64,000 nt of DNA from Shewanella sp. GD04112. GTDB taxonomy: Bacteria > Pseudomonadota > Gammaproteobacteria > Enterobacterales > Shewanellaceae. Both the position numbers and the translations under genes were made by a program. The notes below the pieces were generated by a model, which saw only the letters and a program-made list of their open reading frames with translations, had not been told where the DNA came from and did no database searches. Below are positions 1 through 8,500 of this stretch, one piece after another. How positions within the stretch are numbered: position 1 is the first letter of the stretch; every line of letters begins with the position of its first letter. Where the stretch lies: NCBI RefSeq assembly GCF_029835735.1, contig NZ_JAOEAL010000001.1, positions 558,001 to 622,000 on the forward strand, given 5' to 3'.

Positions 1-1134
1 CGCCAAGTTAAATACCGCATTGCCTTTCTGTTACTGACGATTGCGGTATATGTCCTAGGCTTTCATTTGCTGCCTGAGCAGCTTACAAACACGCGTGAAG
101 CCTTATCCTTAGCCGTAGTGACGGCACTCTATTTTGTGTTGTTGCCAGTGCTTTATTGGTATTGGATTATCAAAATAGGTGCGCAAAAGCCCTGGAAGAT
201 GTTGGTTGTGTTAAGTTTGAGTAGCCTGATGGCGAGGCTTAGCTATCCGCATGAAGTGGCTGAGTATTTCGAGTTTATCGCTTGGCTACGTTACCCCATT
301 ATTGCGGTATTACTCCTTATCGAGCTGTACTTGATGGTGAGCATTATTAAGGGGTTATGGCAGGCGAGAAAGGCATCGGGGGATCCAAGATTAACTATCG
401 TTGAGCAGTTTGCTGCAATGGCGCAGCCAGAGCCTAGTGCTGAAACGGTAAAAAGAGAGTCAATTAATCCCAACAAGCCGTCAGAGTCTGATTTGCCGCC
501 CATACCCGATGAGAAGAGGCTAACATTGGGTTTAATCCTCGCCACTGAGCCCGCCAGTTGGTATTACGCCATTCCCTACTTTTCCCGTTGCCACCCAGAG
601 GCCATTGGCTCACTCAACTTGTTCAGCGCTAAGCCTTGGCATGTCTTGGTTGTCATCGTGGGGTTAATGGCTGCTTCTGCGGTGAGCTACAGTTTACTCG
701 ATGGGATAAGCCATATAGCGGCTCTATTTATTTCAGGTTTGCTTTTGTATTCCATCCTATTAATGGCGGCGAATTATCGGATCAGTCGTTATTACTCGCT
801 CTACCAAAGGGCAGATAAGCTCATCATTAATAACGGTATGTGGGGCTTTATGGCCGTTGATTTCACGCAGATTAGTGAACTGAAATTAGGACACTTTAGC
901 AGTCCTGTGTCGCAGGCTTCACAGGATGATGTTACGCCTAGTGACGCGCCTGAAATATTGACCTTAGGCCGTGGTGAGGCGAATGCGCAGCTGATATTTA
1001 AGCAGCCTCAAGTTTATTACGGCGCTATGGGGCAATTACCTGAGTCATTGACTGTAGTGAACTTAGTCGTCGAGGATCCTCAAGCGTTAGCCGATACCTT
1101 AACCCTAAGTGTTGTGTTAGATAAGGCGTCGTAG
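1..1134 (+). CDS. Partial inner-membrane protein of unknown function (5' end outside window)
   Basis: The frame is open from the first base of the window, so the true start lies upstream; a TTG at base 67 is probably internal. The visible 378 residues hold hydrophobic segments at the N-terminal end (AFLLLTIAVYVLGF, then VVTALYFVLLPVLYWYWII and a third near YPIIAVLLLIELYLMV), a charged soluble stretch with Pro and Ser, and a second hydrophobic pair (WHVLVVIVGLMAASAVSYSLL, LFISGLLLYSILLMAANY) followed by a soluble C-terminal domain. I recognise no enzymatic motif or family. It ends well before the next gene, and a strong inverted repeat at 1189-1228 follows it. Confidence 0.7.
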   Translation, partial: RQVKYRIAFLLLTIAVYVLGFHLLPEQLTNTREALSLAVVTALYFVLLPVLYWYWIIKIGAQKPWKMLVVLSLSSLMARLSYPHEVAEYFEFIAWLRYPIIAVLLLIELYLMVSIIKGLWQARKASGDPRLTIVEQFAAMAQPEPSAETVKRESINPNKPSESDLPPIPDEKRLTLGLILATEPASWYYAIPYFSRCHPEAIGSLNLFSAKPWHVLVVIVGLMAASAVSYSLLDGISHIAALFISGLLLYSILLMAANYRISRYYSLYQRADKLIINNGMWGFMAVDFTQISELKLGHFSSPVSQASQDDVTPSDAPEILTLGRGEANAQLIFKQPQVYYGAMGQLPESLTVVNLVVEDPQALADTLTLSVVLDKAS

Positions 1135-1188
1135 CAAGAAGAATATAAGTTCGCTATCTCGGTGCAATCAGTGAGTCGATTCTGCTCA

Positions 1189-1228
1189 AATAGGCTTATA
1201 TTTTACATGGCTAAAATATAGGCCTATT
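1189..1228. terminator. Long hairpin, probable terminator of the partial membrane-protein gene
   Basis: Bases 1189-1205 and 1212-1228 form a 17-base-pair stem with one G-T pair around a 6-base loop. The arms are AT-rich with a GGC/GCC block. It sits between a gene stop at 1134 and the next start at 1377, so termination is the simplest role, though no long T run follows. Confidence 0.5.
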
Positions 1229-1376
1229 CATTTATACTGGCGGCCGGGCGGCTCAGTCTTTCCATGCCGCTCAGTTTCACTTGGTATTTGTTCTCAGTAA
1301 TTGCTTATGTCACTGGCTGAATATCACGACCAACCCTTGTGGTTGCGAGCGATCTCTACCTGAAAGGATAACGCTA

Positions 1377-2297
1377 ATGTTGTTACGTCGAATCATAGTT
1401 ACCTGCCTCGCCCTTATCAGTTTTTCTACTTTTGCTGCCGATAAAAGCTATCAAGATATAGTGTTAAAAACCTATCCAGATCAACAGCAAACCTCCTTAA
1501 AAAACATCGCTGGCGATAAACCGATTTACCTTAAGTTTTGGGCTACCTGGTGTCAGCCCTGCATGGAGCAGATGCCGCATTTTGAGGAATTGCAGAAAAA
1601 GTATCAGGACAAGGTCAATATCCTCGCCCTGAATATCAATATCAACGAAGAACAGTCTAAGATTGCCGAAGTCATCTCTCGTTTCGGTCTGACTATGCCT
1701 GTCTGGCTGGATAACGAGGGCGAATTGGGTGTGGCTTTAGGCTTGGTCGGGACGCCTTATAGCGTGTTAATCAATCGCGCAGGCGAGGTGGTTTACACTA
1801 GCCATGAGTCGGATGCGAACCTCGATAAATTTATCGATATGTTGGCCAATGGCCAAGAACTCACCGCACAAACCACTGATGCGCCAAGCCCTGAACAAAC
1901 GGCTAAGTTGCTGAAACCTTGGGAGCAAGGTGAGCATTTACTGTTTTTTACCGCCACTTGGTGTGATTGGTATTTGGCTGAGAGCCGTCCTGAAATGTCT
2001 AAGGCCTGTGTTGCCGCTCAGAAAGATTTAGACAAGCTAGCGCAACAGCTGCCGAACAAAGCCTGGCATGGGGTGGTGAATCATCTGTGGACGGACGATA
2101 AAGCCCTCGCCGATTTTAAACAGCTCTATCCTTCACGCGTTGATTTCAGTATCGATGAATTAGGCGTGTTGTTTAATCACTTTAGTATCCGCAATATCCC
2201 GACATTGCTTTGGGTGAAAGACGGTAAAGTCATTGAGCGTATTACCGATTTTAGCCAGCCAGATAAAATTGTCGCTAGGCTCAAGGCCGCGCCATAG
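1377..2297 (+). CDS. Periplasmic TlpA/ResA-like thioredoxin protein with a second thioredoxin-like domain
   Basis: Start chosen at ATG 1377 (MLLRRIIVTC...), preceded by GAAAGGA and followed by a Sec signal peptide ending near SFSTFA-AD; the longer frame from 1281 has no ribosome site and would hide the signal. The 306-residue protein has a thioredoxin-fold domain with WATWCQPC (Cys59, Cys62) and a cis-Pro region near VGTPYSV, as in TlpA/ResA/DsbE-type periplasmic thiol reductases. A second thioredoxin-like half follows, with FFTATWCDWY at the expected position and a later NIPTLLW cis-Pro loop. That half has no CxxC; it carries instead a single Cys in WCDWY and another 15 residues on (KACVAA). 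Likely role: disulfide reduction in the periplasm, for example in cytochrome c biogenesis; the exact partner is unknown. Confidence 0.8.
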   Translation: MLLRRIIVTCLALISFSTFAADKSYQDIVLKTYPDQQQTSLKNIAGDKPIYLKFWATWCQPCMEQMPHFEELQKKYQDKVNILALNININEEQSKIAEVISRFGLTMPVWLDNEGELGVALGLVGTPYSVLINRAGEVVYTSHESDANLDKFIDMLANGQELTAQTTDAPSPEQTAKLLKPWEQGEHLLFFTATWCDWYLAESRPEMSKACVAAQKDLDKLAQQLPNKAWHGVVNHLWTDDKALADFKQLYPSRVDFSIDELGVLFNHFSIRNIPTLLWVKDGKVIERITDFSQPDKIVARLKAAP

Positions 2298-2311
2298 GGA
2301 TTCAGCCATTT

Positions 2312-2337
2312 GGCCTTCGAGACATTCGAAGGCCTTT
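2312..2337 (+). terminator. Intrinsic terminator-like hairpin after the thioredoxin gene
   Basis: GGCCTTCGA (2312-2320) and TCGAAGGCC (2326-2334) pair perfectly around a 5-base loop and are followed by TTT. It starts 15 bases after the stop codon of the TlpA-like gene. Confidence 0.65.
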
Positions 2338-2512
2338 GGGGATGTCAGCACCACTGATACACTACTCACGCTTTAGTTAAATGTCGTTGCCCATGGAAAG
2401 CACTGCGCAATAAACTGGCTCACAGAATGGGGAACGCCCAAAGGCTGGTTGTTGCTTGGCATTCTGCCGAGTTTTCCACCTTGTTGTTGGATTCTATTGT
2501 GGGAGTATGTGG

Positions 2513-3619
2513 ATGGCACAGATTATCAGTAATGCTGCGGTGGGTCGTACCCTATTGATTTTATTGCTGTGTGCTGGTGTTTTCTTTTTTATCGATTTTT
2601 TAGTTCCCGCCTTGGCCGCCCTGATCGTCTGCTTCTCCAGTTGGCCGTTGTACCAAAAATTAATGGCTAAATGCGGTGGTCGCTCGGCGCTGTCTGCCAC
2701 AATCGCGTTAGTCTTGATTATTGTTGGGCTTATCACGCCGCTGATTTTTGTATTTTCCTATGCATTACAAGAAATTAAAGCCTGGGTGGAGTGGCTGGTG
2801 TATGCCAACCAGCATGGCGCTCCCGTGCCGCTGTGGATTAAGGATTTACCTTGGATTGGCGAGTGGCTTACCCTGCAATGGCAGCAGTTTATCGGTGAAC
2901 CCCATGAACTGGGCAAGATAGTCAGTGCCATTAGCGGTCAGAATCTGAGTGGTATTTCCCGCTGGGTACTGCAATTGGGTTGGAATACCTTAGGTCTGTT
3001 GCTGACCTTGCTGTTTATGCTGATCACCTTATTTTTCTTATATAAAGATGGCGAGTCTGTCGCCAAACAGCTGGATATTGTCGGCGAGCGCATTCTTCCT
3101 GCACGCTGGCATCGGTTCTCCCGTGTGGTGCCTGCGACTGTGAGCTCAACCGTTATCGGCATGACGCTTATCGCCATCGGCGAGGGCATAGTGTTGGGGA
3201 TTGCTTACTGGATTGCCGGCGTGCCTTCGGCCGTGGCCTTTGGGGTGTTGACCGCGTTTATGGCCTTAGTGCCCGGCGGCGCGCCAACCATGTTCACCCT
3301 GATCTCACTGTATTTAGTCGGCACCGGCGATATGACGGCGGGAGTGGGCTTATTCCTATGGGGCAGTATCGAGCTGTTTATTGTCGACAAAACCCTAAGG
3401 CCTAATCTGGTGGGCGGGCCAATCAAATTGCCCTTCCTGCCGACCTTCTTCGGGCTGATTGGCGGGGTGAAAACCATGGGGTTCGTTGGCCTGTTTGTCG
3501 GCCCGGTATTGATGGCGTTGCTGATTGCTATCTGGCGCGAGTGGTTAAGGGATGAGCCTGATCATACGCTGGTGACCGAATCCCTTGAATCCCCAAGGGA
3601 GCAAGGTCATTCAAGCTAG
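2513..3619 (+). CDS. AI-2E family (PerM/YdiK-like) membrane protein
   Basis: The 368-residue protein has the layout of the AI-2E transporter family (PF01594): two N-terminal hydrophobic segments (RTLLILLLCAGVFFFIDFLVPALAALIVCFSSWPLY), a pair of helices, a soluble amphipathic stretch, and a C-terminal set of helices including PGGAPTMFTLISLYLVG and the family-typical GLFVGPVLMALLIAIWREWL. Start chosen at ATG 2513 because GGGAG at 2501-2505 sits 7 bases upstream; an ATG at 2507 is too close to this site, and the frame can be extended to 2456 only through unlikely codons. Members have been tied to autoinducer-2 export or Na+/H+ antiport, so the substrate cannot be set from sequence. Its stop overlaps the convergent helix-hairpin-helix gene by 4 bases. 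Confidence 0.85.
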   Translation: MAQIISNAAVGRTLLILLLCAGVFFFIDFLVPALAALIVCFSSWPLYQKLMAKCGGRSALSATIALVLIIVGLITPLIFVFSYALQEIKAWVEWLVYANQHGAPVPLWIKDLPWIGEWLTLQWQQFIGEPHELGKIVSAISGQNLSGISRWVLQLGWNTLGLLLTLLFMLITLFFLYKDGESVAKQLDIVGERILPARWHRFSRVVPATVSSTVIGMTLIAIGEGIVLGIAYWIAGVPSAVAFGVLTAFMALVPGGAPTMFTLISLYLVGTGDMTAGVGLFLWGSIELFIVDKTLRPNLVGGPIKLPFLPTFFGLIGGVKTMGFVGLFVGPVLMALLIAIWREWLRDEPDHTLVTESLESPREQGHSS

Positions 3620-3906
3620 AGCTGAGTGAGCGCTTGTTTACGCTCTTCGGTGTAATACCACCAAGGTTTAGGGTCGTCACCCGCCATAAAGCGGGTGACA
3701 GATATAAACACATCCAGCATGCAGGGATCCTGGATTTGCCCAGTTAATCTATTGATACGTGAGTACATTTCGTAGGGATCTTGCCCTAACAGTTGTTCTG
3801 GGCTCTCGATGCCGAGTAATCGTAAATCTGCTGCGCAGGCCTTACCAATATTGGGTAAATCTGTTAATCGCTTTACCTCGTTGCGCACTACCTTTGCTGG
3901 ATTCAT
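3616..3906 (-). CDS. Small helix-hairpin-helix protein (Cdd1/pathogenicity-locus family)
   Basis: A 96-residue protein with an N-terminal helix-hairpin-helix-like stretch (RLTDLPNIGKACAADLRLLGIESPEQL) and a conserved C-terminal part (DPYEMYSRI, QDPCMLDVFISVTRFMAG, WWYYTEERK). This matches the Cdd1 / pathogenicity-locus family (PF11731), a small widespread group of unknown biochemical role; the hairpin suggests nucleic acid or protein contact. It lies convergent with the AI-2E gene, overlapping its stop by 4 bases, and 66 bases downstream of the HD-GYP regulator stop on the same strand. Confidence 0.75.
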   Translation of the reverse strand: MNPAKVVRNEVKRLTDLPNIGKACAADLRLLGIESPEQLLGQDPYEMYSRINRLTGQIQDPCMLDVFISVTRFMAGDDPKPWWYYTEERKQALTQL

Positions 3907-3972
3907 CTATTAGCCCCATCTCTAGCCCCTATGACTATGAGTTTACCTCTTGCTCCCACTTTAGTCAGGCAT

Positions 3973-5025
3973 TCAAGCGACAACAGTGGTTGTTTTGGGC
4001 TCTGCAAAGCGTTGCTGTACTTCTAGTACCTGCGCTTTGCACTCGATAAAGGCGCGAGTGAGTTTAGGATCAAACTGAGTGCCAGCATTTTCTTCAATAT
4101 AATCAAATGCCTTTTGTGTACTCCAGGCCACTTTATAGGGACGGTCTGAGGTGAGTGCATCGAAGACATCGGCGATGGCGGCAATGCGGGCACTTAAAGG
4201 AATTTGCTCACCCGCCAGTCTGTGGGGATAACCTGTTCCGTCCCAACGTTCATGGTGGTAGAGCGCGATTTCCTGCGCAAGGGATAACAAGGGATCGTTT
4301 TCGTCATCAAGGATCTGCGCGCCAAAACTGGTATGTTGCTGCATTTGCTGGCGCTCATCATCGGTTAACTTACCCGGTTTCGATAGGATCGAATCTGGGA
4401 TACCAATTTTGCCAATGTCGTGCATCGGCAGCGCCGTAAAATACATCTCACACCAAGCTTGGGAGTCGCAGACTTGCTCGGCCAGAATGCGCCCATAATG
4501 GCTCATGCGGGAGATATGTAATCCCGTTTCGTTATCCCGATATTCTGCCGCCAGCCCAAGCTTTTGAATAATCTTATGGCGCGTCGATTCAAGCTCTTGG
4601 GTTCGTTGCTGAACCAGTGCTTCGAGCTGCCTTGCCTGATTGCTCAAGGCTAAATGGGTTTGAGTCCGAACCTTGAGTACCGCTGGGCTGATGGGTTTGG
4701 AAATATAGTCCACGGCGCCGAGTTCAAACCCGGTTTGCTCGTCTATGGTATCTGTCTTGGCGGTCACAAACACCACGGGGATCTTGCTGGTCACAGGATC
4801 GCGTTTGAGTCTGCGGCAGGTTTCGAAGCCGTCCATCTCAGGCATCATCACATCGAGTAAGATAAGCTCTGGGAGGGGATGGGTGCTGGCCAGTTTAAGC
4901 GCCTTTTCACCTGAGGTTGCGGCGCGGATCGTGTATTGATCTGACAAGATCCCGTGAATAATCTGGATATTATCGGGTGTATCATCCACCACTAATAATA
5001 TGGGTTTAGTGACAAGTGAAGTCAT
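3973..5025 (-). CDS. Response regulator with HD-GYP c-di-GMP phosphodiesterase output
   Basis: Start chosen at ATG 5025 (MTSLVTKPILLVVDD...) with AGAGGCG just upstream; an extension to 5118 lacks a ribosome site. The 350-residue protein has a receiver domain (DD14/15 acidic pair, LLDVMMPEMDG with phospho-acceptor Asp58, Lys110 in SKP), a short coiled linker (residues 120-155), and a complete HD-GYP domain: His202-Asp203 in MHDIGKIGIPD, HHERWDGTGYP (GYP 265-267). All metal-binding and GYP residues expected for an active c-di-GMP phosphodiesterase are present. It is divergent from the giant hybrid kinase across a 555-base region, which suggests that the kinase or its Hpt domain phosphorylates this regulator. 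Confidence 0.93.
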   Translation of the reverse strand: MTSLVTKPILLVVDDTPDNIQIIHGILSDQYTIRAATSGEKALKLASTHPLPELILLDVMMPEMDGFETCRRLKRDPVTSKIPVVFVTAKTDTIDEQTGFELGAVDYISKPISPAVLKVRTQTHLALSNQARQLEALVQQRTQELESTRHKIIQKLGLAAEYRDNETGLHISRMSHYGRILAEQVCDSQAWCEMYFTALPMHDIGKIGIPDSILSKPGKLTDDERQQMQQHTSFGAQILDDENDPLLSLAQEIALYHHERWDGTGYPHRLAGEQIPLSARIAAIADVFDALTSDRPYKVAWSTQKAFDYIEENAGTQFDPKLTRAFIECKAQVLEVQQRFAEPKTTTVVA

Positions 5026-5580
5026 GGTTTCGCCTCTACTGAGTCGGTTTGTTTCCCGTATTAATCCGGTGGCGAGACTGAGAAAACCCCAATTCGTCCC
5101 CGTTAATGCCAGTGCCAAACTAGGCGGGTAGTGCTGCTTAATTCCATGAAAGTGTTTTATAACAATATGAAAATCATCATAAAATTATGATGGCTATGTT
5201 TTCATCGTTCAGGTTATATGATGGCGGTAGCTATGAGCTTGACGGAAAATAAGATAACGGATTTAACAGCTGGTTAAATCTTGTTCTGACCAGATAATAA
5301 CCCAAAAAAATGTATCACGTTGTATCTTTTGATCTGTTTTGTTCACACTTTTAGGGATTAATGCTTTTTAGTGTGAGTGGTTTTTTCTACAATTACTGCC
5401 TGTTTTATGAGCTAAGGTGCCATTGGCCTCATGGATCAAATGGCCAAGCCTGTTCCATCCGTTACCTCGGGTTCAATTGAATCCACAGTGTTTTAGCGTT
5501 CGCATTTCGTCTGTTCTCATTCTTAAGTACACCATTCATACCAGCGGGACGGTAAGAAACTTAACCTAAGAGGAAAAGTT
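5026..5580. promoter_or_regulatory. Divergent regulatory region between the HD-GYP regulator and the hybrid kinase
   Basis: A 555-base gene-free stretch that must carry the promoters of both signalling genes. It is AT-rich between 5160 and 5400. The clearest site is a perfect 18-base inverted repeat at 5175-5192. The kinase gene is preceded by AAGAGGAAAAGTT, a good ribosome site. I could not place a convincing -35/-10 pair. Confidence 0.6.
5175..5192. promoter_or_regulatory. Perfect inverted repeat CATCATAA-AA-TTATGATG, candidate operator
   Basis: Two 8-base arms, exact reverse complements, separated by AA. It lies 150 bases upstream of the HD-GYP start and about 390 upstream of the kinase start, so it is better placed for the HD-GYP promoter. 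The binding protein is unknown. Confidence 0.4.
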
Positions 5581-8500
5581 ATGGCCGTTTTTGGCATTCT
5601 TTCGGGTCGTTTAGATAAGGCCATTCGACACATCTTTACGGCCATTGGCGGCCAGCGTCAAAGCGTAAAACCTAGCGTGCGCGTTATCTCCTCGCTGGGG
5701 TATTTTGCCTGTCTCTTGAGCCTGTCGGCGTCTTTACTGTGCTTATGGCCAAATACGGTTGCTGCCAATGAGATGTCACAGCAAGAGCATCGTCAGGCTT
5801 TATCCCAATTGACGCCGGCGCAAAAACTCGCCCATAGCCATAGGGTGAGTATGATTTTGGAGGCGGATAGACCCTTTTGGAATCAAGTCGCTAAGTTTGC
5901 CAAGATTGCCGCCATGGATCTTAATATCCAGCTCGACATCGTCTACGGCGATGGCACACCGGAAACCTTACTCACTCTGGGGCATGAGGCGATAGATAGC
6001 GCCGTTGCTGGGATTATTTTTGTCCCTATCTTGGGTATGGGGCAGGACCTCTTAGTGGAGGCCAAACGCAACAATATCCCTGTAGTGACCATTAACTCCG
6101 AGTTTTCCCAAAGCTCATTGGCCTTAAGAACCCAAAATCCTAACTGGGTCGGTAAGGTGACGATGAATAGCAGTAATCTGGGGCAAAATCTGCTCGAAAA
6201 AATGTTTGAGGAGGAAGCCAGCTCCGAGCAGATGAACCTGTTGCTACTCGCGGGAAGTAAAGACAATCTCGATGTGCAAAAGCGTACCGCTGAACTCAAA
6301 AATTCCGTGAGCAAGCAATTTGCCAATGCCAAATTCAAGGTCGTTAATACCGATTGGAGCGCTTCGGCGGCGCGTGACGCTTACCTTAAGGCGATACAGC
6401 AAGATCCTAATATTAATACCGTGATTGCAATGAACACTACTATGGCCATGGCGGTGACCCATGAGGCCGAAGCTGATACTTCGCGCCCTATGCCCCATAT
6501 TGGTTCGCTAAGTTGGAATCATCAATTGGCACAAGGGATCCAAAAGGGCACTGTCGCCGCGGGTGTCGGCGGGGTGGAGTTTCAAGGCGCCTTTGGCCTT
6601 GTGCTGCTATTTGATTATTTAAATGGAGTGGATACTCGCGCTAAGGGCTTCGAGTTTCAGGTTTTGCCTTTGATCATCAGCCCCAATAACTATAACGATT
6701 ACTATGAGTTACTCGATTTTGACTCACTGCAACCTGACTTTTCTCGGGTGTCTCTTGCGCTGAATACGAATCTGTTTTTGGTGGATTTTCGCTTAGGCAG
6801 CTTAATCCCGAATATGGATGTTCACCGCTTTATGACTCTGCTAAGCGTGGAGGAAAGGGCCTTTATCAACAACAATCCTATCGTCAAGGTTGGGATAGAT
6901 CCTCATTCCGCCCCTATTGATTTTATTGATGAAAACGGCATCCACCGTGGCATGATGGCGGATTATCTCGCCGAGATCAGCCGCGTCGTACCGCTGATCT
7001 TCCAAACCTATAACGAAGGTTCTTGGCAGCAAGTCATCGATGAATTTAAGCGGCACGATGTGGATATGTTATCGCTGGCCTCGGCCAATGCTGGCCGTGA
7101 ACAATGGATGTTATTTACCGATGCCATCAATCAATATCCGGCAGTGATAGTCACCCATGTCGATGGAGAGCATCCTAGCAGTTTAGAGCAGCTAAAGGGC
7201 AAGTCAGTCAGTGTGGTTTCGGGCGATGTGACACAAACGCAACTGCTTGAAGATTATCCTGAAATCGTCCTTATCCCCTTTGAAAATCTTGAGCAAGCGT
7301 TAACGGCGGTGAAGCAACACCAAGTCGATGCTGCCTTTGTGAATTTCCCAAGCACTGCTTACTTATTGCAATCGCCACAGTTTAATCGACTGCAAATTGT
7401 GTCTGCCAGTGACTACCGCTTTGGTATCTCTATGGGGGTGCGTAAGGATTGGCCCGAGCTACAGAGCATTTTAAATAAGGCTCTGGCTCAAATCCCCCAG
7501 GATAAAGTACGTGAAATTCAGCACCGCTGGGTAAACGTGCAATATGAACTGGGGCTCAAGAAGCAGCAAGTATTTGACTGGGCTGTGCGAATTGCCGTGG
7601 CAGTCGTGCTTGTTCTGCTGATGTTTAGCTTGCGAAACAGAAGGTTAAATAAAGATATCGCACAGCGGATCCACACCGAAGAGCAGCTCAGCCTGAGTAT
7701 GAATAAATTCCAAGCCTTATTCGACTCGGCGGTCGACGCCTGTGTGATTACCGATAGGCAAGGGGTGATTATTGAATGTAACTCAGCCCTGTTATCACTA
7801 CTTAAATATCAGCATAAACATCAGCTTATTGGTCGTCGCACTCTAGTTTATTATCCACCGCACTTGGGCGAAACCGACAGCGAGACCCTGTTCGAGCAAC
7901 GTCTACAGACTGTACTGGACCAGGGGCAGTTGCGATTCGAAGCCGATTTTGTGACCTCAATGGCGGAAATCGTCAATGTTGAGGTCACGCTTAAGCGCAT
8001 TGAGCTCAATGGCTCCCTGTTTGTATTGGGCACTTATCACGATCTGTCGGAACGAAAGCTGATGAATGCTTTGCTCGAACGTGAGCGGGATCTGCTCAAA
8101 CACGTGTTAGGTAGAAGCCCGATCGGTGTCTGGATCTGTATCGAAGGGGTTTGCCGTTATGTGAATGAGCAAATTACCGAGATGACGGGGCTAGAGGTGG
8201 GGCAATCGGTTTATCGGATTTTTGTGCAGCCCGATGACTACCGTTGCCATATCCGCGAATTGGATTTAAGCCAAGACAGTACCGTATTTGAGACGCAACT
8301 GTTTGATGCCCATGGCCAGCGCCGCGATGTGCTGCTGACCTCCTATCACACAGTGCAGGATGGCCAAAATGCTAACCTTTGTTGGGCCTTAGACATTACC
8401 GACACTAAGTCGATTCAGGACGAACTGGCCATTGCCAAAGAGGCGGCTGAGGCTGCGAACCACGCCAAGTCGGACTTTTTAGCGAATATGTCCCACGAGA

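Noticed and set aside
1281..1376. Extended N-terminus of the thioredoxin-like protein
   Set aside because: The extension has several Cys, no ribosome site and would bury the signal peptide that begins at 1377.
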